DNA from: Flavivirga abyssicola
GTDB lineage: Bacteria > Bacteroidota > Bacteroidia > Flavobacteriales > Flavobacteriaceae
Reading direction: 5' to 3'
Assembly: GCF_030540775.2 (NCBI RefSeq)
Contig: NZ_CP141266.1
Location: 1,289,001 to 1,353,000, forward strand
DNA: 64,000 bases
Shown: piece after piece, positions 33,399 through 41,300 of the stretch
Layout of the letters: each line of letters begins with the position of its first letter
Numbering within the stretch: position 1 is the stretch's first letter
Notes under the pieces: model-generated
What the model was told of the DNA's origin: nothing
The model's database searches: none
The model's input: only the letters and a program-made list of their open reading frames with translations
Translations under genes and position numbers: made by a program

Positions 33399-33417
33399 CG
33401 ATTATATTTAATAATCG
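33399..33417 (-). promoter_or_regulatory. Hairpin directly before the receptor start codon
   Basis: CGATTAT and ATAATCG form a 7-bp stem with a 5-base loop, ending two bases before the ATG at 33396. It could shield the initiation region and so form part of the riboswitch expression platform. Confidence 0.5.
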
Positions 33418-33461
33418 AATAAAAAGAGGTAATTATCCTTTATTGTTAGTTAATTTTTAAA

Positions 33462-33526
33462 ATCCCTAAACAGCATTACCTGTTCTAGGTTCATTGGGTA
33501 TGATCTCAGCTCTTAAAGCACCCCTT
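33462..33526 (-). promoter_or_regulatory. TPP riboswitch (THI element)
   Basis: The minus strand contains, in order, AGGGGTGC, GCTGAGATCATACCC, GAACCT, ACAGGTAATGCTG and AGGGA. These are the conserved blocks of the thiamine pyrophosphate aptamer. The leader downstream has ATTACCT (33427-33433), complementary to the aptamer segment AGGTAAT (33475-33481), a plausible switch between the bound and unbound fold. A TAnnTTTG box lies just upstream. Confidence 0.95.
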
Positions 33527-33539
33527 TTTGAGAACGCCG

Positions 33540-33547
33540 CAAAGATA
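33540..33547 (-). promoter_or_regulatory. TAnnTTTG -7 box for the riboswitch-receptor transcript
   Basis: The minus strand reads TATCTTTG, an exact match. It ends 13 bases before the aptamer, so the transcript begins almost at the riboswitch. Confidence 0.7.
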
Positions 33548-33588
33548 CTAACAATTAATAATTGTTAATATATTAATTGACAATTATT

Positions 33589-33996
33589 TTAGTCAATATC
33601 TGGTTTCCTTCTATTTGCTTTCTTATCAGAAAGATTACGTTTATTTTTTAGTCGTTTTCTAATAACCGCTTTAGGAATTTTAGTAGGAATGCGCTTTTTT
33701 GGAATAATTAAGCCCACACGGACCAATTCTAGAAAACGTTTTATAACAAGTTCTTTGTTTTTATGCTGGCTTCGACTTTCGTCACATTGTAAAATTAAAA
33801 CCCCGTCTTTAGTCAATCGCTGTTTTAGTTTATTTTGAAGACGTATTTTTTGTTCTTCATTAAATGCAAGTGACTCAATTAAATTAAAGGTTAATTCAAT
33901 TTTCGAGGATACTTTATTGACATGTTGCCCGCCACTTCCTGAGCTTCTAATTGCTTTAAAACTTAATTCTTGTATTAAGATTTCTTTATTGAACAT
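33589..33996 (-). CDS. arfB: Alternative ribosome-rescue factor ArfB (YaeJ-like)
   Basis: It hydrolyses peptidyl-tRNA on stalled ribosomes. The 135-residue protein has the catalytic GGQ in RSSGSGGQHVNKVSSKIEL (residues 17-35), the compact domain 3 fold of release factors, and a basic C-terminal tail (KAVIRKRLKNKRNLSDKKANRR) that enters the mRNA channel. It starts two bases after the DUF4301 stop and closes the operon that includes the kinase and PnuC-like genes. Confidence 0.93.
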   Translation of the reverse strand: MFNKEILIQELSFKAIRSSGSGGQHVNKVSSKIELTFNLIESLAFNEEQKIRLQNKLKQRLTKDGVLILQCDESRSQHKNKELVIKRFLELVRVGLIIPKKRIPTKIPKAVIRKRLKNKRNLSDKKANRRKPDID

Positions 33997-33998
33997 GA

Positions 33999-35546
33999 CT
34001 ATGCCTGATGTGCTGGCTTAAGTAAATCGTTAACCGTTTTTACAGGGTTAAAAGTACTTAAAGGAACTTCAACAAAAATAGAATTCCAATATGCCATACT
34101 GCCATTCCATAATCCAGGAAGTTCTAATGCTTTTATGTCTATTCCATTTTGAGTTTTTGTAGTTATAAAAGCAGCTTCCGGATCTACAAATTCTTTAAGG
34201 TTAAATTTCTCGCCTTTGTAGTTTTTAACACCACAGACCAAATCTGTTGGATTAAAATGGGTAGCGTTTTTTACGATTTCATGCTGTGCTTCATTTTGAA
34301 TATCGATTTGAGCAAACTCTACGATCTGTAAAGATATATCCCCGTTTTTATCTTTTACCCAAAAAGGCCCACCTCCTGGTTCTCCTTCATTTTTAACCAT
34401 ACCACACACACGAATTGGGCGGTTTAATTTTCCCTTTAGATATACTCTTTTTTCTTCTAAAGTAAAATCCTCAAAATCTGCATGAATCGGAACACGTATC
34501 TTATCTGATAAAAAGAGTGCTATTTCTAGAAGTTCTTCTTCTAAGATAACAGCTTGGTCTAGTTTATGTAAAAACGCAAAAATCTGTTCTTGAATTTTTA
34601 TAAGAATGCCTGCAAGTAGCTTTTTATATTCAGAAACCTCAATATTCTTATCGGAAACGACAATATTATCAACATTTTTAATAAAAATAAAATCGTTATT
34701 CAAATCGTTTAAATTTTCTAACAAAGCACCATGACCTGCTGGTCTAAATAAAACCGAATCGTCTTCATTTTTAAAAATAGTTCCTTCCATTGTTAGCGCA
34801 ACGGTTTCTGTTGCTTCTTTTTGATAGGAAAACGATACATTAAAAGTGGTATTCGTTTTTTGTTCCAGATCTTGTTTTATACGGTTTAACTCTTCACTAA
34901 AATAAGGATGATGTTTTTCTGAAACTGTAAAATGAAGATTGGCTTTATTGTTTGCTACGGCATAAAGTGTTGACTCAAATAAATGCTCTTGAAAAGCTGT
35001 TATCACAGTATCTCCATAGTCATGAAAAGGGAGCAAACCTTTAGGATAGAAACTATAATTAAGACTATTTTTGTCCAACATGACTTTTACAAATTGCAGA
35101 TATTTTTCATCTTGTGATAAATTATCAAAATTTGAATGTTCTTCTTTAGCTTTTAATACAACATCATTATAAAATGGGAACTTTTCTAAATTAGAAATAA
35201 ACGTTTTAATTAATGTATCATTATATTTTTCGGCATAATCCTCAATGTTTTCTTTTGAAGGATTGAAATTCTTTATAAACCGAAATAAAAACTTAAACAT
35301 TCTGGTTGCTGCTCCAGATGCTGGTACAAATTTTAAAGAGGATAAAGCGTTTTGTTTTGATTCATACAATTTAATAAAATCCGTTTTCTCTTGCTCGCTA
35401 TAACTCTCAATACCTTCTCCTATTGTTGCTGCTGCAACTAAATTAGAATAGGACATTCCATTTTTTATGCGTGCCACTTGAGCATTAACTTGGTCTACAG
35501 TAATGCCCTTACTTTGTATTTGTTGAATATTTTTTTCTGTAAACAT
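33999..35546 (-). CDS. DUF4301 family protein
   Basis: This 515-residue cytoplasmic protein shows FVPASGAATRMFKFLFRFI near residue 75, LLPFHDYGDTVITAFQEHL and VLFRPAGHGALLENLN, the recurring segments of DUF4301. The PASGAATRMFK stretch resembles a nucleotide- or phosphate-binding loop of nucleotidyltransferase folds, but no function is established. Its first base coincides with the last base of the preceding kinase gene and arfB follows two bases after its stop, so it is cotranscribed with both. Confidence 0.88.
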   Translation of the reverse strand: MFTEKNIQQIQSKGITVDQVNAQVARIKNGMSYSNLVAAATIGEGIESYSEQEKTDFIKLYESKQNALSSLKFVPASGAATRMFKFLFRFIKNFNPSKENIEDYAEKYNDTLIKTFISNLEKFPFYNDVVLKAKEEHSNFDNLSQDEKYLQFVKVMLDKNSLNYSFYPKGLLPFHDYGDTVITAFQEHLFESTLYAVANNKANLHFTVSEKHHPYFSEELNRIKQDLEQKTNTTFNVSFSYQKEATETVALTMEGTIFKNEDDSVLFRPAGHGALLENLNDLNNDFIFIKNVDNIVVSDKNIEVSEYKKLLAGILIKIQEQIFAFLHKLDQAVILEEELLEIALFLSDKIRVPIHADFEDFTLEEKRVYLKGKLNRPIRVCGMVKNEGEPGGGPFWVKDKNGDISLQIVEFAQIDIQNEAQHEIVKNATHFNPTDLVCGVKNYKGEKFNLKEFVDPEAAFITTKTQNGIDIKALELPGLWNGSMAYWNSIFVEVPLSTFNPVKTVNDLLKPAHQA

Positions 35547-36112
35547 TAATTATTTTTTAGAAGTTTATTTATATGTTTAATAGCTGTTTCCAGACGTTGA
35601 TTTTTATCGCCTTTTAGCAATGCATATGGTTTTTTACTTTTTATTAATTCATTTTGAAAAGCTTTAAACATCCCTTCTCTATCTTCTGGTTTATCACGCA
35701 AATCATCCGCTTCCCAAGGGGTGTCAATATAAGTTAAAAAATACAAATCGTAGGTATTCTCCAACGCGTATTTTTTAATTAAAGGGTCACAACTCCCTGA
35801 ATAATAAGCTTCAGAATACACCTTAATTTCTAATAAATTGGTATCACAAACTAAAACTGATTCTGTTTCTTTTGCCAATTCATTTTCAAGCTTCATTTGC
35901 CCTTCTGCTATAGGCAACAAATCCTCTTGCACACATACTTTACCTTCATTATCCCATTTATTTTGGAGATATTCACGCATATATTCTGGCACATAAACTG
36001 AATTGTAATACTTTGCCAATTGTCTTGACAATGTTGTTTTTCCAGTACATTCTGGACCAAATAAAACAACTTTTATACAGTTTGCAGGCTGTTGTTTATA
36101 CTTTTCTTCCAT
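35546..36112 (-). CDS. NadR-like AAA ATPase/kinase
   Basis: I chose the ATG at 36112 (MEEKYKQQPANCIKVVLFGP) because the longer frame runs backwards into pnuC without conserved sequence. The 188-residue protein has a P-loop GPECTGKTTLSRQL, a YVPEYMREYL segment, the Walker-B-like VLVCDTNLLEIKVY and the lid segment DDLRDKPEDREGMFKAF. These define the kinase domain of NadR (AAA_28). It overlaps the permease gene by 40 bp. By homology it would phosphorylate nicotinamide riboside; the genomic context allows thiamine instead. Confidence 0.88.
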   Translation of the reverse strand: MEEKYKQQPANCIKVVLFGPECTGKTTLSRQLAKYYNSVYVPEYMREYLQNKWDNEGKVCVQEDLLPIAEGQMKLENELAKETESVLVCDTNLLEIKVYSEAYYSGSCDPLIKKYALENTYDLYFLTYIDTPWEADDLRDKPEDREGMFKAFQNELIKSKKPYALLKGDKNQRLETAIKHINKLLKNN

Positions 36113-36705
36113 AAAATATAAGCTTGTATAGCTAAAACGGTAAAAATAAGGTATTGAAAAGACAACATGCCCCAACCTCTATATGCATAAAGCGGTACAG
36201 TAATAATATCTGCGATAATCCAGAGTGTCCAATTTTCAATTTTCTTTCTTGCCATATACCACATCCCAGTAAAGAACATTCCTGAAGTAAAAATATCTAT
36301 ATAATTGGATATGGAAATTTGAATACCTGAAGATTTATAAACTATATAGGTAACACCCATTGTTAATACAAATAATACAAATCCAATAATCTTCTCACTG
36401 GTGTTAGTTCTAGAAATTCGAACTACTTTTTTATTATTTTTAGTTCTTGACCAATTCCACCAACCATAAACACTCATAATAGAAAAATAAAAATTCATCA
36501 TCATATCTCCATAAAGCTGATCTTTCAATAAAATATAAACTGAAATTATAGTTGCTATTAAGCCTGTAGGATACACCAAAATATTTTCTTTTTTAGCATA
36601 CCACACACTAGCTATTCCCGTAACTAGCACAATAGCCTCTAAAACAATAATATATGCTTCTTTATCTCGATAAGAATTTAAAAAAAAATCAAAAATGGGG
36701 TTCAT
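36073..36705 (-). CDS. pnuC: PnuC-family vitamin transporter (PnuC or PnuT)
   Basis: This 210-residue inner-membrane protein has about seven helices and the PnuC-type segment FYFSIMSVYGWWNWSR, plus the C-terminal YAYRGWGMLSFQYLIFTVLAIQAYILWKK. PnuC proteins import nicotinamide riboside by facilitated diffusion, trapped by a kinase; relatives called PnuT take up thiamine. The gene overlaps the thiamine-binding-type gene (17 bp) and the NadR-like kinase (40 bp), so all three are translated together. The ligand cannot be decided from sequence alone. Confidence 0.9.
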   Translation of the reverse strand: MNPIFDFFLNSYRDKEAYIIVLEAIVLVTGIASVWYAKKENILVYPTGLIATIISVYILLKDQLYGDMMMNFYFSIMSVYGWWNWSRTKNNKKVVRISRTNTSEKIIGFVLFVLTMGVTYIVYKSSGIQISISNYIDIFTSGMFFTGMWYMARKKIENWTLWIIADIITVPLYAYRGWGMLSFQYLIFTVLAIQAYILWKKSINNSLQTV

Positions 36706-36949
36706 AATCGTGTCTATCTGATTTTACAACCTTCATATATAATAAGCCACTTTCCATAAGCTCGAAAGCTTCTTTAATTTCTGTAGTGAGTAATTTCATT
36801 ACGTCATCATAATCACCATAAACCTGTGTGCTTAATGGATTTTCCATAACCTTAAGATTTGAAGCCCTCAATTTCTTAATAAAATGAATAATTGTAGGTT
36901 CAAAATCGTTCTGTAAAGGTGTTATGGTTAATTCTACTGATATTTTCAT
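36689..36949 (-). CDS. YkoF/MTH1187-like thiamine-binding-type protein (PF01910)
   Basis: This 86-residue protein matches the single-domain DUF77/thiamine-binding family: KISVELTITPLQNDFEP at the start, then KLRASNLKVMENPLSTQVYG and DYDDVMKLLTTEIKEAFEL. It is a small ferredoxin-like fold that binds thiamine or related pyrimidines in known members. It is the first gene of the overlapping set with the PnuC-like permease and kinase, which strengthens a thiamine assignment for the operon. A palindromic repeat begins directly upstream of its start codon. Confidence 0.82.
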   Translation of the reverse strand: MKISVELTITPLQNDFEPTIIHFIKKLRASNLKVMENPLSTQVYGDYDDVMKLLTTEIKEAFELMESGLLYMKVVKSDRHDYEPHF

Positions 36950-36950
36950 T

Positions 36951-36980
36951 CCCCTCTTACATCTCCCCTAAGGGGAGAAA
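36951..36980 (+). repeat. Palindromic repeat, CCCCATC type, upstream of the YkoF-like gene
   Basis: TCTCCCC-TAA-GGGGAGA (36962-36978) forms a 7-bp stem, preceded by CCCCTCTTACA. It resembles the 5' border of the DUF559 unit in leuS but lies on the opposite strand. It sits immediately upstream of the YkoF-like start codon. Confidence 0.65.
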
Positions 36981-37021
36981 TTATTATGTTAAACTTAATT
37001 TATAATTGTTATATCCTCATT

Positions 37022-37783
37022 TTATTTTCCCTTTTTGGGGAAATGTCCAACGGACGATGGGGCTTTTAATTCATCAAAAAAAGATTCATCTTCTTCAAAA
37101 GCTGTGCCAATCACCACTAAATCGGCTCCAAAATTATAAGCATTTTCTAATTGTTTTTTACTTCTAATACCGCCTCCAACAATTAACGGAATATTTATAG
37201 CTTTCTTTACATTTAACATAATTTCTTTTGAAACCGGAAATTTTGCCCCACTTCCAGCCTCTAGATAAATTAGTTTCATTCCAAGCAATTCACCTGCTTT
37301 TGCTGTATCAACAATATGTTGAATATTAGTTCTTGATAACGGGGCTGTTTCTGTCACTCTTTCAACTGCAGTTTCTTTTCCACCTTCAATGAGAATATAG
37401 CCTGTTGAAATGACATCAAGATTTGTTTCATTTAATTTCGAAATAGACCTAATATGTTTACCTATTAAATACTCGGGATTTCTTCCTGAAATTAAAGAAA
37501 GAAATAAAATAGCATCTGCTTTACCAGTGATTTGAGTGATCCCTCCAGGAAATAAAACAATAGGGGTTTTTGTATACCTCTTTATTTCTTCAACTAATGT
37601 ATCTGTAATATTTTCATTGACAGTACTCCCTCCAACAAAAATATGAGTTGCAATGGATGTATTTACTTTTTCAATAAAACTTGATACTTTTTCAAACTTT
37701 ATTTTATCTGGATCTATTAAAACGGCTAGTAGTTTTTCTCCTTTAGAAATCGATGCTAATATGTCATTGTAAATATGCTTCAT
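37022..37783 (-). CDS. Geranylgeranylglyceryl/heptaprenylglyceryl phosphate synthase (PcrB/GGGPS family)
   Basis: It joins glycerol-1-phosphate to a polyprenyl diphosphate to make an ether lipid precursor. The 253-residue TIM-barrel protein shows LLAVLIDPDK, FVGGSTV, VLFPGG, LIYLEAGSGA and IVGGGIRSKKQL, the family's phosphate- and substrate-binding segments. The natural end is expected near EEDESFFDEL; the last 14 residues or so (KAPSSVGHFPKKGK) are encoded by a palindromic repeat. The start is adjacent to the stop of the phosphopantetheinyl transferase gene, so the two are cotranscribed. Confidence 0.92.
   Translation of the reverse strand: MKHIYNDILASISKGEKLLAVLIDPDKIKFEKVSSFIEKVNTSIATHIFVGGSTVNENITDTLVEEIKRYTKTPIVLFPGGITQITGKADAILFLSLISGRNPEYLIGKHIRSISKLNETNLDVISTGYILIEGGKETAVERVTETAPLSRTNIQHIVDTAKAGELLGMKLIYLEAGSGAKFPVSKEIMLNVKKAINIPLIVGGGIRSKKQLENAYNFGADLVVIGTAFEEDESFFDELKAPSSVGHFPKKGK
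37025..37066 (-). repeat. Palindromic repeat, CCCCATC type, forming the GGGPS C-terminus
   Basis: The minus strand reads GCCCCATCGTCCGTTGGACA followed by TTTCCCCAAAAAGGGAAA. The CCCCATC...TCC...TTCCCC...GGGAA order matches the 5' border of the DUF559 unit in leuS. Here the repeat supplies the last codons and lies 9 bases from the stop. Confidence 0.72.
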
Positions 37784-38410
37784 CTAAAAAATGGCATAAG
37801 CACAGGTAAACCCCTCAAACGTAAAAAAATGAATGCTGTAACGCCGTTTTTTTGTTTTATAATCAATCCAGGCTATTGTTTGGTTATCATTATTAGAAAA
37901 CGGAATCACTAAGCAATGTTCTTTAAAACTTAATCCAGGAGTAGCAAATAGTTTGTACAGTGATTCTTTTATACACCAAATGGCTGTTAGTTTCTCTACA
38001 TAGTGCTTATCATCTTCATTTAAATAATCACTTTCGTAATCAATAAACTTATGAGCTATAATGGTAATTTTATCACGTTGTTTTTCAATATCTATCCCAA
38101 TAATTAAGTCACTAATAATTACTGCAGAAAAATTAAAGGAATGCGTAATAGAGATTTGTTTTCCATCTTTTAAATGTGGTTTTCCATGTTCATCATAAAA
38201 CAAATCTGAATCCTGATACCCAAACTCTGCCAATAAACAACGAACACTTAAAAACCCACGTCGATGTAGTTCACTTTTCATACCTAAAACACGTTTTAAA
38301 CTTTCAGGTTTTAGTTGTATGGATTGCATCAAGTCATCATAGGACTCATCAATCTTCCAGATTTTAACGGTAGTTTGCGAATTTGGATTTATGCTTTTAT
38401 AAAGAGGCAT
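37784..38410 (-). CDS. 4'-phosphopantetheinyl transferase superfamily protein
   Basis: It transfers phosphopantetheine from CoA to carrier proteins. The 208-residue protein has the Sfp-type signatures ISITHSFNFSAVIIS, the metal-binding GIDIEKQRDKI and WCIKESLYKLF. The medium length is between AcpS and Sfp, as usual in Bacteroidota. The target carrier protein is not encoded nearby. The GGGPS gene starts directly after its stop. Confidence 0.9.
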   Translation of the reverse strand: MPLYKSINPNSQTTVKIWKIDESYDDLMQSIQLKPESLKRVLGMKSELHRRGFLSVRCLLAEFGYQDSDLFYDEHGKPHLKDGKQISITHSFNFSAVIISDLIIGIDIEKQRDKITIIAHKFIDYESDYLNEDDKHYVEKLTAIWCIKESLYKLFATPGLSFKEHCLVIPFSNNDNQTIAWIDYKTKKRRYSIHFFTFEGFTCAYAIF

Positions 38411-38433
38411 TTACTTTTCTTAAAGTTATTGGT

Positions 38434-38441
38434 TATCTTTG
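38434..38441 (+). promoter_or_regulatory. TAnnTTTG -7 box for ahcY
   Basis: TATCTTTG is an exact match 104 bases before the ahcY ATG, giving a leader of about 95 nt. I recognise no riboswitch in that leader. Confidence 0.55.
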
Positions 38442-38545
38442 CATCTCCTAATAAATAGGATTGTAATTTTTGATAAGCGAATTTAACTATTTAAGTGCTA
38501 ATCGCAATCTTGTTTGGTCTTAAAAAAATAAAAAGAAAAATTAAT

Positions 38546-39862
38546 ATGAGTACAAAAACAATTCCTTATGTAGCCAGTAAAGTAAAAGATATTTCACTTG
38601 CTGATTGGGGGCGAAAAGAAATAGAATTAGCTGAAGCAGAAATGCCTGGGCTTATGAGTTTACGTGAAGAATACAAAAATTCGCAACCTCTTAAGGGAGC
38701 TAGAATCGCTGGTTGTTTACATATGACCATCCAAACAGCAGTTTTAATTGAAACTTTGCAAGCTTTAGGGGCTGAAGTTACTTGGAGTTCTTGTAATATA
38801 TTCTCAACGCAAGATCAAGCTGCTGCTGCAATTGCTGCTGCCGGTACAGCTGTTTATGCATGGAAAGACATGACAGAAGAGGAATTTGACTGGTGCATAG
38901 AGCAAACACTTTTCTTTGGTGAAGATAGAAAACCACTTAATATGATACTTGATGATGGTGGTGATTTAACTAATATGGTTTTAGATAAATACCCAGAATT
39001 AGCAGCTGGAATTAACGGTTTATCTGAAGAGACTACTACAGGTGTTCATAGACTTTACGAGCGTGTAAAGAATGGTACATTACCTATGCCTGCTATTAAT
39101 GTGAATGATTCGGTTACAAAATCGAAATTCGATAACAAATATGGATGTAAAGAAAGTGCTGTTGACGCTATTCGTCGTGCAACAGATATCATGTTAGCAG
39201 GAAAACGTGTCACTGTATGTGGTTATGGTGATGTTGGTAAAGGAACAGCCGCTTCTTTTAAAGGTGCTGGAAGCATTGTAACTGTTACAGAAATAGATCC
39301 TATTTGTGCTTTACAAGCTGCTATGGATGGTTTTGAAGTTAAAAAACTAGAAACTGTTATTGGTAATACTGATATTGTGATTACGACTACGGGAAATAAA
39401 GACATTGTTCAGGCACGTCATTTCGAAGCTTTAAAAGACAAAGCAATTGTTTGTAACATTGGACATTTTGATAATGAAATTGATATGGCTTGGTTAAATG
39501 AAAATCACGGTCATACTAAAAACACGATCAAACCTCAAGTAGATAAATATACTGTAAACGGTAATGATATTATTATTCTTGCTGAAGGTCGTTTAGTAAA
39601 CTTAGGTTGTGCTACGGGACACCCTAGTTTTGTGATGAGTAACTCGTTTACCAACCAAACTTTAGCACAGATAGAGCTTTGGAATAATGCAGATGCTTAC
39701 AAAAATGAAGTGTATATGTTACCAAAAGCATTAGATGAAAAAGTAGCCAAATTACACTTAGCAAAAATAGGTGTTGAGTTAACAGAGCTTAGAAACGATC
39801 AAGCTGAATACATTGGTGTAACGGTTGAAGGACCATATAAGCCAGAGCATTATAGATACTAA
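38546..39862 (+). CDS. ahcY: Adenosylhomocysteinase
   Basis: It hydrolyses S-adenosylhomocysteine to adenosine and homocysteine in the activated methyl cycle, using bound NAD. I chose the ATG at 38546 ([16 protein letters not shown]); the frame extends 51 bp upstream without similarity. The 438-residue protein has [17 protein letters not shown], the NAD-binding [15 protein letters not shown] and the C-terminal [10 protein letters not shown] with the conserved Lys and Tyr. A terminator follows. Confidence 0.96.
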   Translation: MSTKTIPYVASKVKDISLADWGRKEIELAEAEMPGLMSLREEYKNSQPLKGARIAGCLHMTIQTAVLIETLQALGAEVTWSSCNIFSTQDQAAAAIAAAGTAVYAWKDMTEEEFDWCIEQTLFFGEDRKPLNMILDDGGDLTNMVLDKYPELAAGINGLSEETTTGVHRLYERVKNGTLPMPAINVNDSVTKSKFDNKYGCKESAVDAIRRATDIMLAGKRVTVCGYGDVGKGTAASFKGAGSIVTVTEIDPICALQAAMDGFEVKKLETVIGNTDIVITTTGNKDIVQARHFEALKDKAIVCNIGHFDNEIDMAWLNENHGHTKNTIKPQVDKYTVNGNDIIILAEGRLVNLGCATGHPSFVMSNSFTNQTLAQIELWNNADAYKNEVYMLPKALDEKVAKLHLAKIGVELTELRNDQAEYIGVTVEGPYKPEHYRY

Positions 39863-39906
39863 GGTTATTGGCGCTCTTTATTTTTGATTGCCACACCAAG
39901 ATATTT

Positions 39907-39936
39907 AAAACCCTTACAGAAATGTGAGGGTTTTTT
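39907..39936 (+). terminator. Intrinsic terminator after ahcY
   Basis: AAAACCCTTACA and TGTGAGGGTTTT form a stem with a GAAA loop and one G-T pair, followed by a T run, 44 bp past the ahcY stop. Confidence 0.8.
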
Positions 39937-40006
39937 ATTATGAACAAACACAACTTAAGGTTTGGTTTTTTATTGACTCATAATTATTTATATTTTAGAA
40001 GTCATT

Positions 40007-40483
40007 ATGTCCTACGAATACAAAAAAATAAAAGTCCCCAGATTCGATGAAGCATCTGGTTTTTATACCACAAAGAAACGCTCTAAAATGATGAGCAAAA
40101 TTCGTGGTAAAAATACCAAGCCAGAAATGCGTTTTCGTAAAGCGCTTTGGAAAAAAGGTGTTCGATACAGAGTGGATAGTAAACAACTTCCAGGCCGGCC
40201 GGATGTAAGTATAAAAAAATATAAGCTTGCTATTTTTATCGATGGCGAATATTGGCATGGTTATAACTGGTATGAACGTAAGAAAAAGCTAAAGACAAAT
40301 CGTGATTTCTGGATACCTAAGATCGAAAGGAATATACAACGAGACAAAGAAGTCAATCAACAATTAGAAAATATGGGTTATACCATATTTCGATTTTGGG
40401 CAAACGAAATAAAAACCAATCTAAAAACTTGTATTAACGATGTTATGGTATATTTAGATATCGAAAGGTTCAAAATTAGTTAA
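40007..40483 (+). CDS. vsr: Very short patch repair endonuclease (Vsr)
   Basis: Vsr nicks next to T:G mismatches formed by deamination of 5-methylcytosine. The 158-residue protein has the family order KRSKMMSKIRGKNTKPEMRFRKALW, KQLPGRPDVSIKKYKLAIFIDGEYWHGYNW (with the catalytic Asp and His) and the final GYTIFRFWANEI. Vsr genes usually sit beside a C5 cytosine methyltransferase, but none is present here. A decayed second copy lies at 46657-47036. Confidence 0.93.
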   Translation: MSYEYKKIKVPRFDEASGFYTTKKRSKMMSKIRGKNTKPEMRFRKALWKKGVRYRVDSKQLPGRPDVSIKKYKLAIFIDGEYWHGYNWYERKKKLKTNRDFWIPKIERNIQRDKEVNQQLENMGYTIFRFWANEIKTNLKTCINDVMVYLDIERFKIS

Positions 40484-40543
40484 AAAATAAAGTTCTCGCT
40501 TTGCTTATAACTAATTAAGTCAACCTATTAGAGTCATCTAAAA

Positions 40544-41299
40544 TTAACAGTCCAACCACTTTTTAAAATTACTGGTTCGTTCTCTAGATACTATTATTTG
40601 TTCTTCTTCGCAAGGCTGCAACTTCAATAATAACCTGCTATTAAAATAGCTATGAATTTCGTTTACAGCATTAACAGATACCATATATTTTCGGTTTATT
40701 CTAAAAAACTGAATAGGATCTAAAATATCTTCTAATTGATCTAAAGAATATTCAATAGGATATTTTTTTCCATTAGTATTTCGCAAGTAAATCAATCCGC
40801 CATGGGATTTAAAATAAGCGATATCCTCTACATTAAAACTATTAAACTGATTTCCGATTTTCACCATAAAACGTCGCTTATACGCTTTAGAAAAAAGACT
40901 TTTTAACTGTTCATACTTTTTCTCATTCTCTTTTTCAGGAACTAATTTTGTTTTTCTAAATTTATTTAAAGCAGTTTCTAAATCCCTCTTATCAATCGGT
41001 TTTAATAAATAGTCTAATCCATTATATTTAAAACCTCTTATGGCATATTCGTTATAAGCTGTTGTAAAAATTATTGGTGGATGCTCTTTTAATCCATCAA
41101 TAATATCAAAGCCATAACCATCATTTAACTGTATATCTAAAAATATTAAATCTGGAAGGACATTATTTTTAAACCATGTAGTACCCTCTTCAACAGAACT
41201 TATACGCTCTAAAATCTCAACATCAGGAGCTAGTTCTTTCACAAGATTCGCTAGTCGTTTTGATGCTATATTTTCGTCTTCTATAATTAAAGCCTTCAT
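40544..41299 (-). CDS. LytTR-family response regulator
   Basis: The 251-residue protein has a receiver domain with the phospho-acceptor Asp in PDLIFLDIQLNDGYG, the acidic IIEDENIA start, FTTAYNEYA and the Lys of DYLLKPIDKRD. A LytTR DNA-binding domain occupies about residues 145-250. It starts one base after the stop of the LytS-type kinase gene, so the two form a two-gene operon. The likely target is the divergent TonB receptor gene at 42648, but no binding site was assigned. Confidence 0.93.
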   Translation of the reverse strand: MKALIIEDENIASKRLANLVKELAPDVEILERISSVEEGTTWFKNNVLPDLIFLDIQLNDGYGFDIIDGLKEHPPIIFTTAYNEYAIRGFKYNGLDYLLKPIDKRDLETALNKFRKTKLVPEKENEKKYEQLKSLFSKAYKRRFMVKIGNQFNSFNVEDIAYFKSHGGLIYLRNTNGKKYPIEYSLDQLEDILDPIQFFRINRKYMVSVNAVNEIHSYFNSRLLLKLQPCEEEQIIVSRERTSNFKKWLDC

Positions 41300-41300
41300 A

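Noticed and set aside
38442-38545. Riboswitch in the ahcY leader
   Set aside because: I looked for S-adenosylhomocysteine or S-adenosylmethionine riboswitch features and saw no conserved core; the leader is AT-rich and weakly structured.
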